Below the pieces are notes generated by a model, which was not told the DNA's origin, searched no databases, and was given only the letters and a program-made list of their open reading frames with translations. The position numbers and the translations under genes are program-made. From the NCBI RefSeq assembly GCF_003171515.1, contig NC_089391.1:1550001-1614000 (forward strand): a DNA stretch of 64,000 bases, given 5' to 3'. Numbering within the stretch: the stretch's first letter is position 1; every line of letters starts with the position of its first letter. Shown in pieces: positions 33,101-45,997 of this stretch. This stretch comes from Pyrenophora tritici-repentis (Eukaryota; Ascomycota; Dothideomycetes; Pleosporales; Pleosporaceae).

Positions 33101-34725
33101 GTTATGGAGACTACCTCCGGACAGTACAGTACAGTAGTGTTTCTGGTTTCCTATTCTTGCGCTTTTTTGTCCCAGCGGTGCTCAACCCAAAGCTCTTTGG
33201 TTTACTGAATGGTACGTGCGCCTTGAATGTATCCAAATAGCAGTCGCTAACTAGTGTAGATCACCCCAAAGTAAAAGCTCGGAGAACTTTCACTCTTATC
33301 GCCAAGTCTCTACAAGGTCTGGCAAACATGTCTTCGTTTGGTACCAAGGAAGCGTGGATGGAGCCGATGAACGCGTTCCTCATTACACATCGGCAAGAGT
33401 TCAAGAAATACCTCGATGACATCTGCTCAATATCAACCACGTCGCAACCCGCGCCGCCGATACCACCTTCCTATAGCACTCCGATCGCCATTCTCCACCG
33501 GCTGCCACCAACGTTCAAAGAAGGTTTTCCATCGTTACCATACCTGATCGATCATTCACGCAACTTCGCCATGCTGGTCAATCTCTGGTTAGACAACACC
33601 CAGAAAAGTGCACCAGATATCCAAGCAACTGACGGCGATCTTTTACGCTTCCACAACATTTGTCTGTCTCTCAATGAGCGCACCAAGGACTGCTTGAATC
33701 GGGCGGAGCCGGCTGAACGTCCATCTTCGTCGCTGAGCGTCAAGTGGGAGGAGCTGGTCGAGCAATTACAAGGAGCACAGATTGACACTTCGCGAGGCGC
33801 AGCGACAAGGAACAACCGATGCCCAATTCAAGAAGAAGACATGGAGGATACACCGCTGTCTCCAACCAACAATGGCGAAGAATACTCGTCATCTTCGACG
33901 AGCACACCCATTACAATGCAGCCACCTCCGCGAGCAAGACATCAGCAAAACTCGAGCATCTCAGTATCTCAAAGCTCATTGAAGAGTAACAATTCAGGGA
34001 ATATCTCTTATACTAATCCATTCGCTAAGAAGCAGTGGTCAGGTCACTATGGGCCATCTTCGAACGAGTACGCGATCACTTCACAGTCTGCTTCAGCATC
34101 GGCAAGCGCGTCAGCTTCAGCAGGCGAAGATACACCTCCTGGCTCCAGCGATGGCATCCACATGGCCCCCGCTCCTTCTTATCCACAAGCCCTTTCCAGT
34201 ACATTAACGACGACAATATCCACGTCTACGTCGACACAGTCATTCAATTACAGTAATCCAAACTCTCACATCAACACCCAAGGAATTTCCGCTGTATCTA
34301 CAAACTCTCTGGTCGGACGACCACCGCGTTCAGCGGGCGGCCAAAGCATGGAGGGCAGCGATTCCGGCAGTATTGTAGAAGAGGAGTATACAACCGCGCT
34401 ACCCGCCTTCTCCGAAAAGGCAATCAAAGAGAAGAAGGAACGCGGCTTCCGAGGCGTCCTCCCCTTCCAGCGCAAGTCCAAACGCAAAGACAAGGACAAG
34501 GATAAAGAAAAGGAGAAGGAAAGCCGCAAGGAAAAGGAACGAGAGAAAGAACGCGACAAGGAAAACCGTAAAGACAAGGGCAAAGACAAGGACCGTGATG
34601 ACGGCAACGGCGAACGCGGTGGCTCCGCCCTCGAATCACGTACCGATATGGGAGTTGGCATGATGAGTCTCCGCGGTAAAGGCGTCGCTCGCACAGATGA
34701 GCGAGAAAGAGACGAAGAGTTCTGA
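30169..34725 (+). CDS. BUD2: Bud2-like GTPase-activating protein (PH-C2-RasGAP)
   Basis: Two exons (30169-33211, 33260-34725; 48-nt intron) give 1502 aa. Residues 1-270 are disordered with an SQ hexanucleotide repeat (around 30745-30775) and poly-Gln. Two PH-like regions follow (about 285-385 and 465-565), then a C2 domain (about 600-730; FVRVIEAKLVPP, GNNPFWREEFEFLDLP). The RasGAP domain (about 775-1100) has the arginine-finger motif LLFRGNTLLTK and GFLFLRFFVPAVLNPKLFGL; the splice falls inside it and restores DHPKVKARRTFTLIAKSL. The C-terminus is an extreme Lys/Glu/Arg/Asp run. The C2 plus RasGAP layout is that of yeast Bud2, which acts on the Ras-like GTPase Rsr1/Bud1 in polarity. The exact target here is inferred. 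Confidence 0.88.
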
Positions 34726-35919
34726 CTACATGGCTGGTTCACCGGCGAAAGTCCACGAACACTGGCAAGAAGAGAGATTAAGAGACGCAAGAGTGCAGGC
34801 GAGCTATTGGATAAAGGAAGCCCTGAGTGAAGGGGTTTTCCAGCGGCCTTGCACAAACACATTTTCTTCAAACCACAAGAAGCTTGCTCTTTCTTCAGAG
34901 CAACATAACACACATGCGTGTGTCTGATCAGGGATGACGGATGACGGACACACGAGAGATGGGATAGGCGGGGATTGTCACTTACTAGAGTGAAATCGGC
35001 GGAATTGGTTTTTAGGATACCACAAGGTGGGGATGAGAGGAGGGATGGGGACTACTGGCTGAGTTGGATGAAAGGTTGGATACGAAACAGCCAAGGAAGC
35101 GGCATCTTGGCCTGGAAACTGAACGACTTGGAAGCATGGCATTGCACAGAATCCCTGTCTTGCCTGCTTGCTTGCTTGCATCAAATAGTATACATACTTG
35201 TTACATACCCTTTTGCTTCTATCTTTCCTTAGCTTTTTAAACCATGATTCTACAAATAAATGTTGACTTGGCTTTTTATTGGGTGTTTTCCTTGTTGCAT
35301 GTAGATGGGTGGCTGTATTTTTACTTCGCTACATACGAGGGCTGGAACCTGCTTCTTTCTTTTCTGTTGGTGGATAGGCGGGTGGGCGGCTCTTACAATC
35401 GTTTCCTCGGAAATGCATGAATGTGTCGGATCGTGAGTATCGGTAGAGACGTCGGCTGCTTGACACTTCGGCCCGACTTCGGCCCACCTTGCGCAGAGCT
35501 TAGGTATACCTTCGTAGCAGCTATGTTCGTAATAAGAAGAACCACCGAACAGAATGCATTCCTAGTTATCGTTATTTCCCTTTCCGCACTTAGTGCAAAG
35601 CCAACCAACAGAATGGGTCTTTTTGGTTTTTCGAGAAGCGATTTGGGGGATGGGTTTGGTATTGTTGTATATAGCGAGGTGTTTTGGCGGGTTTATTGTG
35701 TGTGTGTGAGAGAGAGAGCGATATCAGGATAAATATATTATGGTTTCTTCGATTAACACTGCTCTTGGTGGACTAAAGCTGCAGCTCGACCCTTATCCGA
35801 GATTGAACGCCTCCACCATGCCCTTGACAGGGTTTTCGTTCATTAACCGTAGTATTGGTTGCTCTAATCACCATGCCAGCTTCTTTCATCTGCAAAGTCC
35901 GACTGTACACACACTTCAC
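34726..35919. other. intergenic between convergent RasGAP and CYP40 genes
   Basis: 1.2 kb of 3'-flanking sequence with a (TG)6(AG)5 microsatellite at 35697-35718. No gene supported. Confidence 0.5.
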
Positions 35920-37412
35920 TCAGTCAAAGTTGAACGCGTTCTTGTACGCCTTCTTCTCCTTCTCCTTCCGTGCCTGAACCCTCTTCTTCACAACATCCAA
36001 CTCCTTGACAATGGCCGCATCACCCGGCGCATACTTTGCCGCCTGGTTCAAGTCTGCGAGCGCCTCTTCGTCATTCCTCTTGCCCACTTTGGCCGTCGCG
36101 CGCCTAAAGTATGCCTTCGCCTTGTCCTTGTCCGTGATACCCTCGATATCCAGCGCCTTTGTAGCATTATCCGCAGCCTCGGCATACATACCCTTCTTGT
36201 TCTGGAGCAGCGCACTGTTGGAGTAGAGCGAGATCTTGAGGGCGCAGAGTTTTGGCCAGAGATCCTTGGGGTCATCGTCCAGGGGCGCGGGATACTCGTG
36301 CAGATAGCGAATAGCCTTTTGGTACTTATCAATGCCGAGTTGCAGCTCACCCTTCTTGAATGCGTCGTTACCCATGTCCTTGAGTTTGGTGGCGATTTCG
36401 AGAATCTCGGTGCCTTTCCACTCTGCGTCGTCGGCCTTTTGGTCTTCGGGGAAGTCTTCAAAGGGGTCGCCGGTTGGGTCGGCGACCTTTTCTGTGGCTT
36501 TGTCGTAGTCCTCGCCTGTGAGCTCGCCGCAGTCGATGATGGTGGCGTCATGGAAAGGCTTGTCACCGCTTTGGGTCTTGAGGTTCTCAATTCGGCGGAC
36601 GATGCTCTTGCCGTTGATGACTTCTCCGAAGACGACGTGCTTTTTGTCGAGATGAGGTGTGGGAACTGTGGTGACGAAGAATTGTGATCCGTTTGTTCCT
36701 AGATTTTGTTAGCTCATATACCAATGAGTGTGTTCTTGATCTTTCTGCGAGGCAAAAATGGTGGTACGGTAAATCTGGGAAGGGGATGTCACAGAGGATG
36801 AAGCATGACATGAGTGTCACAGCTTCTTACTCTGCGTTTCTCTTCCCAAACCCACTGGAACCCTCCAACCTGCCAACAGACCGACTTCAAATAGCTCTCC
36901 CTGTCAAACTTACCTGGACCCGCATTCGCCATACTCAGCAAAAACGGCTTATCATGCACCTTCTCAAAGTTCTCGTCCTCAAACTTCTCTCCGTATATAC
37001 TCTCTCCCCCGGTCCCGTTGCCCTGAGTAAAATCCCCGCCTTGAATCATGAAGCCCTTGATAACGCGGTGGAAGCTGGAGTTCTTGTAGTGTAGGGGCTT
37101 GCCCGAGGCGCCTTCGCCCTTCTCGCCGGTACATAGTGCGCGGAAGTTCTCGGCCGTCTTGGGGACAATATCGCTGTACTGGATAGAGAAGTTAGCACTG
37201 TGTTTAGGTGCGGGGGGTGGGAGGCTGGGGAGCGCATGGGAAGGGAGTGCGACATACGAGTTCGAAAGCGACTCGGCCGGCTTTTACGCCGCCGATCGCA
37301 ATGTCGAAGAAGACACGGGGACGCTCTGTGTGATGTTAGTATAATATGTAACACTGTTTCTATAGCCCGTAGTTGAGCTTCAAGATCAGTACTACTTACT
37401 AGTTTCGGCCAT
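35920..37412 (-). CDS. CPR6: cyclophilin-40 peptidyl-prolyl isomerase (CypD/Cpr6)
   Basis: Four exons: 37412-37400 (13 nt), 37325-37258, 37178-36914, 36698-35920; 374 aa. An N-terminal cyclophilin domain (residues 5-175: [71 protein letters not shown]) is followed by TPR repeats (from about 220: [60 protein letters not shown]). The TPRs of this family bind the C-terminal MEEVD of Hsp90, and the enzyme isomerises X-Pro bonds in Hsp90 clients. All four exons join in frame with GT-AG borders; the tiny first exon encodes only MAET plus one base. The C-terminus ([11 protein letters not shown]) fits the family. A long plus-strand open frame over the same DNA is a shadow. Confidence 0.94.
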
Positions 37413-38186
37413 GATCACTCAATGACAGTCGCGATGTACTCAAGGTGTAGTGGGAAATAAGCAAGTAAGTCAAGAGGCTCAGCTTCGGACAGTAAAAGTG
37501 CACAGTGTGACAGCAAATTGAAATTATTGTGTACGGGAGTTGGTGTTGTGAGGCTGAAGAAAAGCACAACGGTAAGATGTCCAGAACTTTCTACGAAGCT
37601 ACAGCCTACACCGCGCCAAGCCCGCGTTTGCACACCGGTACGAGGTTTGCAAGGGGTCAATCGCGCTTAACGTGTTTGCATCGCTAATTTCTGAAGCTAG
37701 CACATCTGGTGATATGGGTCTGAAGATCTGAAGTTGTCAGATGGTGGCATGTGTGCTTGTTTGAAGCTTGGATGGCCTTGTAAACATTGGCTTGGTGAGG
37801 GGCAACGCGGGGCAAGCAGCATGGCAACTTTCCGCGCCACCAACTTAGGAGCCGAACATGCCGCAAGTCTTTGATATAAAACGACGGGTCGCGTCATAGC
37901 TGTAGACTATTCTCTACTTAGCTTACTTGCAACTTCCTATGCTTGCACTGGGGCTCAATCTCCTTGTCAGAGTATGACGTCACTCGACAATTAAAGGATG
38001 CATCAATACAGTAAAAGTGTACTATGTTTGTAGTTCCTTACATGCTGTCTTTTACCGATGATCGATAAAGAATGCCAGTACGAAATCAAGCTCAAAACGC
38101 CATTCATCCAGGTATACACGCATCTAGTAATAGCAACTTTTCCGATAACACCAGTTCCCAATGGTCATGCTCTCAATATCAAGAGC
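37413..38186. other. intergenic, promoter of CYP40 and 3' end of the IFRD gene
   Basis: No gene supported. Sequence 37413-37560 is leader or promoter-like; the rest shows only short random frames. Confidence 0.5.
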
Positions 38187-39915
38187 CTAACGCTTGGCAG
38201 ACATGGAGAAAGGTAGGGCAGCTGAAACCATGTGGTTCTGGTCGTAGTGGTATGTGAAGCCACCCTGAAGAGTCCTTCTCAATGCATTCAGCCTCTGCAG
38301 TTTCCACCACTTGTCAATCCTGACCTCAACACTCCTGTTGATCTTTACTTTCATCCTGCCAGCTCCATATGCCTTTCCAGTCTCCTCGTCAAGTGCCGTC
38401 GAGTATGCGGGGCCACGTGATGGCTTCTCAACTGTGTTGCGGATGTCCGCGAATGAAGAGTGCAGTGCTCTGCGATCCCTCTTGGATACCCGGCGCGTGG
38501 AAATCTTGGCGAGTTCATTGAGGGTATGCATGAGTTTGTCATGTCTTCTGTAGACCGTGTAGCGCTTAACCAACTTTGGCCCGTCTCGAACATGCTCTGG
38601 ATCATCCGAATCCACTTCCACTTCTACATCTTCATCCTCTTCTTGCGGGGTGAGAGACTTTTCGTACAGGAGCGCGATATTTTCTCCGGCTGCAATTTGC
38701 ACACCAGAGTCTGCACTTTCGAGTTGCTCGACGAAAGCTTCCATGGCAGCCTCGGTCTCTTCTTCCAGATCTTCAATCTCAGTTGCCAGAAGACCCCACT
38801 CTTCCAAAGCAGCAGTCACCACGTTACCCTCATCCTGTGCATCAACAGAAGCGCCATCTGACTCGATGATCTCAATAAAGAGGGACATGATGTCCAATAC
38901 CTCGTCATCGCCAGCTCCGCCGAAGAAGGCAGCGACACCCAGTGTGTGAATTGCATTGACCTTGACAGCGATGGACGAGGAAGTTTGAATCGACTTTTTA
39001 AGTAAGTCTGAGACATCCTCGTAGATAGATTCGGAATCGTCGGTGAGGATAGTGACAGCGAGCGCTTTTAAAGCAGCTACGGCCTCGTTCTCAGTTGTCT
39101 CTTGCCTGATGCTCCTAACCATAGACGAGACCAGCTGCACAACTTCGCGCTCGATTTCGTCCTTTGCATACCGCGCCATGAGTATGTGTGCATATGCAGT
39201 CAGGCTTTCAGTACGACCGTCGGTACTGCTACGCTTAAGGTTGGTGATTTGCTCGATGCGCGTGTTGAGCTCCGTCTTCCAGACGTCTTCAGGAATGTCG
39301 ACATCTTCGCTGTTGAGGACATCGTCGATGGAGGCCGTGCTGTTATTTACTTTTGTCAGCTTTTGTTGCTTGGAGCACTTCTTAGGCGCGGCGCATTGAA
39401 CCGGAACAGGTTTACGCAGCATCATTGTGTTTGCTGAACAGCAGACTATCTTGAACCTTGGAAGTGGAGAGAGTATGGGGAAAGAATGGGCGCATTGCAC
39501 GAAAATATACAAAGGTATGCCATTTTTTTGCTTGCGATACCATAGTTGACCAGTAAAACCCAATGATATCGAAACTTGGTTACGATATGACGGATGTAGG
39601 GAACTAGATTTGTTCACCCAGACAGCCACATGCTTGACATCTGCCGGTTGGTGGACGGTGATGTCATGAGTCGCGACTGGCTAATAGGAAACCAAAAACT
39701 TGTGTGCGTTGTTGAAAAACTTACCTATAGGCAGTTCCGTCGCTGAAATCTTCCTCGTCGCTAAATTCCTGCCGAGTACGACTGGCGGCTCGCGACTGTG
39801 CAGGCGATGCAACAGCGGAGTTTGTCTTGGAGGCTGTGGTGGACGCCACGCGCGAGCGGGCCTTGCGCGACAATGTCTTATGGCTCTCGAGAGCCTGCTT
39901 GCGGAGGTCGCGCAT
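38187..39915 (-). CDS. interferon-related developmental regulator (IFRD) family protein
   Basis: Two exons: 39915-39725 and 39339-38187, 447 aa, across an unusually long 385-nt intron. The junction gives FSDGTAYSTASIDDVLNSED, the typical start of fungal IFRD proteins. The body is an all-helical repeat region (LLKKSIQTSSSIAVKVNAIH, TLGVAAFFGGAGDDEVLDIM, AALEEWGLLATEIEDLEEET) and the conserved C-terminal IFRD block (SKRDRRALHSSFADIRNTVE, KVKINRSVEVRIDKWWKLQR, LNALRRTLQGGFTYHYDQN). IFRD1/2 in animals act in transcription control and ribosome hibernation; the fungal role is not settled. The N-terminus is basic and Ser/Ala-rich. An alternative start inside the intron is discussed in the findings. 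Confidence 0.88.
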
Positions 39916-42442
39916 GATAAAAGAGCTTCGGTCTGTCTGGCAGACGGGTCGAGGATTCTATGTAGATTTTGCTGTGTGCGCCTATAAAAGTTACAGGCGT
40001 TTGTCGGTAGTTCGTACCAAAGACTGATTGCGGGGAAACCAAGGTAGGGATGCAGTTATTGCAGTGGCAAAGAGTCTCTATACTCGGCTGTGGAAGTATA
40101 CAGATGAGGTTTGAAAGACATGAGTATGAGTCAAAAGTAAAGGACCGAGATCTAGGTCGCAAATGAGTTAGGGAGGAAGTATCGTTGTGCAGGAGGCAAC
40201 AATCCGGCTGTCATATGCTCCCTCTACGACTTGTTCCGACCCTGTGGCTGCCCAAAGTGCGCTAGACGAGCCTACGTCATCGCTATCTATCCCGCCTGAT
40301 CTCTCTTCACTCCCCCATTTACGCCACTACTACATCACGCGCAGCACCTACCCTTTCTATTATCATCACGACGTGCTTGTGTTATTCGTATGATAAAGAT
40401 AGCCAAGGACTACCTGAGTACGATACACGACAGATGCAAGATGCAGGAGCCTGTGACTGCAGACGTAAGCAAATGACAATGACGCTGATTGGTTGCGTAT
40501 AGCATCACTCATCTAGTCGTACATTTCCCATGGACATACAACTGCATTCATTGCTATTCAAAGTTCGAAAAGAGGTGCTACAAGATCATCTGCAGGAATG
40601 CCCTCTTCCTATACTCGGATGGCATGATAACGCGCAACCTCAGGCCCCCAGCGGCCGCACCTGCCAAGCACACAGACTTGTCAGCGTCTATATGCATTTC
40701 TCATCTCATACTGCCACATCATTGTCATACTGCATTATTCTGCCTCGCATCCGCACTCGCCAAGACCGGCTGTCTTAAGAGGACTAATTATACCTGCACC
40801 TGCCCTGCGCAGCCATGGCCTACCCGGTCGTGGCAAGACCAAGGGGCCTCAGCCGTCTCCTGCACCCATGACCTACCTACTCGACCAGCCTTATCTTGGC
40901 GAAATAATTCTTCCGATCACTGTTGAGGCTTTCCAAGACCTCATTGATGCTCAATCAGGACATCCTAATAAGGTCTTCTCCGCAGAGTGTTCAAAATAGA
41001 CACGGCACAGATAGGGTTCCCTCTAGCCGTGCTCCCACCCGCATCGCCGGTTCTAGACGGTTATGAATAGAATACCTTCTTGACGGGGAAAGCATTCCGT
41101 ACGCCATGTCACGGCAGAACCACGTGGAGGGGAACTGTGCCATCAGATCGAGTCTCGCGACTCAGATGTCGCGTCTGCTGGACCTCAACCTCAGCCCGGA
41201 GCCCGGCCTCATGAGGCAGGCCAATCCATTGGGGCCATGGATTAATACAACACGGTTTTATTGTGAGTGGCACATAACTTTGATGGCCTTTGATGCTTCG
41301 TCATATGGATTAGCCGAAGACTTGTATCTTGGGTCAATAATGGATGCCTTACTCTAGCTATCCATCAAGACTAACGCCGTACTGACAGCAGGACGGTACT
41401 TGGTGCCTAGACTTGGATGAAGTCGAAATCTTTATGGCCTCTAAACGACCCATAATAGAAAGCGAACTACAATTGTAATCTGCTAGACAAAGAAATTCTG
41501 CCTTTCCCAACTTCTACAGCAGAACATGATTGTTGTACATACCTAGCATTCATTGCCGTTCGAACCGTACTAAGGTGTTCTCGGCACCCTTGACCGAACA
41601 CACGGGATTCAAAAGACTTACTCGCACATTCTGACTCTTGAAAACAACGACTAGGTTCAAAGCCGCAACATGGGAACGTGATAGTACTTGCAAGGCGCAT
41701 GCGGCGCGGTTTTACCAACAAGGTGGTCGCCCGGCATATTATGGGATTAATCAACACTCACTCGGATCCGAGTCCGAGTCCTTCGGACTACGAGGCGCAG
41801 GGCCCCCCAGCATGCCGCCCTGTCCAACGTTGGTGCAGGATCTCACGAGCAAGTACAATTTATCGTATTATTCAGAAGCGGGACCCACCAAGTAGACTAC
41901 CAAGTGGATAAACAACAAGGTTCTAGTTCTAGTGTCAAGTTGCACAGCCAAAACAATCATCCAAAACTAAGCTGCTCTGCATTGGTAATTGGCCTGTTTG
42001 TATGATTCGTACAAAAGATTCTCCATCACATCTACATGTACAAAAACCGGTCCGATTAGGCAGCAACGTTTGTGCAAAATCATATAGTCGTACAATGGAC
42101 AAAAATTGGGCAAAAACCACCCCCCGTCTATCTCGATTGCTGCTAACGGCAAATTCCAGATTGCAAGCCAGAAACAAAAGCGAATGGGAATGCAAAGAAA
42201 GCAAGACACACGCCAACTCCAAGCGCCCAATCCGTCAGGCCAGCCATCCTAAGCCCGATCCTGTGTGTAACCAACGCCACGCAAGGCCCATGCAGAGAAC
42301 AGCAACAAAGTAAGATGATGAGATATGGCCAGCAGGCCAAGGTGCGAATCGCAGTCCAAAACAAAAAGAGAAATGCGCAGCGGCCCCCCCCCTTACCATC
42401 CCCCCTTCTAAGCGAGCCCCAATGCGCAGCACACCTCACCGC
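39916..42442. other. 2.5-kb region without a clear gene
   Basis: The first part is the IFRD promoter. Around 40805-40999 (plus) there is an open, protein-like stretch (SHGLPGRGKTKGPQPSPAPM then MTYLLDQPYLGEIILPITVE) that ends at a TAG at 40997-40999 and has no convincing upstream start or downstream exon. I treat it as a possible gene relic. From 41900 to 42442 the sequence looks like 3' UTR of the minus-strand zinc-finger gene. Confidence 0.4.
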
Positions 42443-44335
42443 TTATGATACGTCTGCTGCGTCTGCCGGCTCCGGGGCTGGGCTATCGAAGTCTCCGCCG
42501 CCTCGGCTGAGCGGTTGTCTCGTGCTTGCGCTTGTGGCGAAAAGAGCTTGCTCCATATGGGTTGGGTCTAGTGGATGTTGTAGACGTTGAAGTTGAAGTT
42601 GATGTTGTTGTTGCTGTTGGTGTGAAAGAGCGAGTGTTGGATGCAAGCCACCATCACCGCCACCTCCACCACCACCGTTGTTGAAACCCAAAGCCAGATG
42701 GAAATCGTAACCTAGCTCTTCCAACAATGATGATGCTGAGGATGCGATTAACCGAGTCATCCCTGTCGTGCTGCGGCTTCCACCCCTGCTTCTGCTTCCC
42801 GCTCGTCCTCTTCTCGACTGCGGTTTGGCTATGTGACCGCCATGCACTCGTCGTTGTGCTGCCCCGGGTTCGGAGGCAGTGTAACCTCGTAAATTCTGAC
42901 TGCTCCTGCTTCTGCTGATGTGACTGTGCTGCCCTTGAAAACTTCTGAGACCTCGTACACTCTGACTAGCTGCTGCACCACCACCATGACCGGCCATCTC
43001 TTCCTCACCCTCAGGCGCTGCCGCCGCCGCTGCCGCCGTACTAGCAAATCTACATACCGCAGAAAAAAAACAAATCAGCCCAGCCCGTCTCTTTTCCTCT
43101 ACCCCATGTACCCCACCCCGCACTCAAAGAAACAAATAAGAGAAACTCACTGAGCACCGCCGCCCACGCCCCCACCGCCTTCGGGCCAGCCAAACGGAAA
43201 GGCCGAGCGCTCGCCGGGCCGCCTTTTCGGAATATCGATGTGGTGAAAGTTGCGCAGGTGCTCGACTAGATGGTCTCTGCGTGTGAAGCCCTTGTCGCCG
43301 ACGCGGTTGCAGCGGGGCATGCTGCAGGGGAACTCTGGGGTGCCCATGCCGTGGACGGTGGATTGGTGGCGCTGGAGGTCTGCAAGACGGGTGAAGTTTG
43401 CTGACGAGGTACAGCCATGAATGTCGCAGGTCCATGTTCTGTTTGGGAGAGGGGAAAGGTTAGTTTGTGGGGATGGAAGGAGAGGAGGGGTGTTTACTTT
43501 GTGCGGCTTGTGGATCTTGATGGTTTGTTAGTAGATGTTTGAAGAATAGAAGAGAGCATTATATACCTTGTAGGACCCTGAGATGTAGGAATATCTTGTG
43601 TCTGCCAACTCCCTGTATCATATGCACCAACGGGTTGTGCATATTCAGGCTGCTGAATGGTGGGTTGGACGTAGTAGTCCGGAACAATCTGGTATGGCTG
43701 TGCAGGGTAACACTGGTACTGAGCGTAGTACGCGTTGATTTGAGATTGTGTGTATTGAGGCACTCCTGTTTGGTAGGGCGTTTGGTACCCGTAGTTGCCC
43801 TGGTCAGAGGACGAGTACTATGTATCGTTATCAGCAAAAGGGGGTAGAGGGAACCACGAGGGACTAACGCTGTATCCGGACATGGCAGGCGAAGGCGGTT
43901 GCTCTAGCTTTGGGCGTATCGACTTGGTCTTCTTGGGGCGTGGAGTAGGGGCAACAGTAGTAGAAGGGCAATAGGCGGGCGCCACGGGCGAAGTGAGGAT
44001 GCGCAGCTTGTGAGACCTACTTGCTCTCTTTGAAGAAGCAGTAGAATGTCTTCGAGGCAGCAGTTGTATCTGCTCAAGGGATCTATGAAGCCAGTGTTAG
44101 ATGGTTGGATTGTTTAATGCTTCCCACCAGACAGCATGCTTCTTGACCCTTATATGCAGGAAGAGGAAGCTTCTCGGTCTTCATCTTCACAACTGTAATA
44201 GTCCGGCCACACTGCCACCCCAGGGCTTATACACGAGGCCACCGAGAGATTTGCATCGACTTACAGGTACTTGGGAGGGAACCCCCCCTCAGAACGCCCG
44301 AAGCCATCCCCGTGCAGGCCGTGATGTGCCAGCAT
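42443..44335 (-). CDS. C2H2 zinc-finger protein, probable transcription factor
   Basis: Six exons inferred: 44335-44265, 44082-43869, 43817-43567, 43515-43498 (18 nt), 43438-43151, 43049-42443; 482 aa. Exon 4 of this chain joins exactly to the zinc-finger exon. Finger 1 is TWTCDIHGCTSSANFTRLAD then LQRHQSTVH (C189, C194, H209, H214); finger 2 is FPCSMPRCNRVGDKGFTRRD then HLVEHLRNFHH. Both have longer Cys-to-His spacing than classical fingers, as often seen in fungal C2H2 proteins. The N-terminus is basic and Ser/Pro-rich, then Tyr/Gln-rich (about 95-175); the C-terminus is Gly-, Gln- and Arg-rich. It is likely nuclear. The first exon (strong GTAAGT donor, 182-nt intron) is the least certain; MSGYS at 43883 is a possible alternative start. 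Confidence 0.82.
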
Positions 44336-45997
44336 AGTGATGACGAAAACAAAAGTAGAACGTTGTGAGGCGAAGATCGGAAGCGGTCTCAGGATTCGGT
44401 CGGCAAGTGGCAGGGCTTGACCAACGTAGGCCCGTCTCTTTCGTAAGCTCTGATATCTCCCTTGTGCAAAGGAACCAAGCCAGAGGCCAGAGTGAATGAA
44501 TATAGAACCTAAGATGGGTTGCTGAGGTGGGACTAGTCGTGGGGTGGGCGAGGCGAAGTCGCGGTTTACCACTGCCGTGGTACCCCACAACGTATATTGG
44601 TATAGGGCTGACGTTTAGTGTCGGTGTGTATGCGTTGTCCACACCGGAAATTTGAGGTCGAGTGAGTTCGGGCACGGTCAAAGATCAAAGACACCCAGCG
44701 GTAAGATTTTCTATCGTGAGAATGAGAGCGGTGAAAATGCTCGACCTAAAGTGGAAGCACAGGCAAACGTGGTGGCGAGGGAGTGATAGCCGTTGATAGA
44801 TCTACCAACCGCTCCTTCCGTCTTATGACATGCAGGGGGACTACTAGACCTCAGTCGAACCTTAATTGAATGCCATCTCATTTGCTTTCGACCATGGCTT
44901 GGCAAGGCAGAAAGCTAGAATAGTCTAACGCCGACGCGGTTCATAATCGGATGTTTGTGCTCCAGGGTATAACATGGGCATACTTCACCGATGACCACAA
45001 CTGCGGGAAGGCCAATGGGCCGCCGTGTGACCTGATGTGCATGCGTAGCTCTTGTTCGCGTACCTTCGCTCCGCGGTGTGGGCATGAATCCCTGTTTAGC
45101 CGCAGGGGATGGGCAGGAGCCTAGTCATAGACGTGGAGTATCCGAATTGATCTTCTTTCGTGACTTGATGCATTTCAGGCGCGCTCAGAACCTGCGCCAT
45201 GGCGACCGGTCAGTTGTTGGAGTCGGGTCAGAATGCTCGTAGACCTGTACAGCATAAACGAGCTGCCAACACCATCCAAATGGAGCAGTTGGGTGGACTG
45301 GATTTCTTGGTTGTCCGTCTAAAGACAGGTTAGCGGTCATCAAACGCCCAATTTGCGTCCTTTCAGAGTCTACTCTGCTGCTTCATGTGGGTCATATAAC
45401 CTGCAACCCGGTGAATTCTGACCGAGGTCTTAGAAGGTCGCAAATGATTGATGCTGTAACCGCTCAACTAATGGTCATGCACGACTTAGTGCTGTCGGGC
45501 GTAACGGGGCGTAACTGAAGCTTGAACATCGCGGAAGGATGTTCGCTAAGACGGCCAGTGGGAGAGGACCTAGCTGTTGCTGCAGCCCTGTAGCTATACG
45601 CGATTGGGGGCAAAAGGCAGTGGACCCTAATTCCGGCCAATTGAGCACATCCCGCAGCCTTAGCCACATAATGTCAGATTACGCCCGGCGCTCAGACCGC
45701 TAACTACCCCTGGCTGACCAACTGCAGTGGCGGAGGAAATCTCCTTGGCAGATGAGCCTCAAGATGTGCTTTCGATCATGCATAAGCGTCTCACGGTAAA
45801 TTACTATACGCATACGTCAGTTTGGTGCCTGCCACGGACTTAAGAAAGCATTCGTCCCCACGAACGGGGTGAAAGTTCAAAGAGGGACATTATATCTGCC
45901 CAAAATAATGGGACCCATTCCTGGACTACCTAATACTTGATACAATGCAACTCCCACATCTAGCATGGAGTATAGCAATACGAAAGTAACCGACCGC
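44336..45997. other. intergenic, 1.7 kb upstream of the zinc-finger gene
   Basis: No supported gene on either strand; only short random open frames. The long upstream region would suit a complex promoter for the regulator gene, but no motif is claimed. Confidence 0.45.

Noticed and set aside
35740..36687. Long plus-strand open frame of about 315 codons
   Set aside because: Exactly antisense to the cyclophilin-40 exons; its length follows from the codon bias of the real gene.
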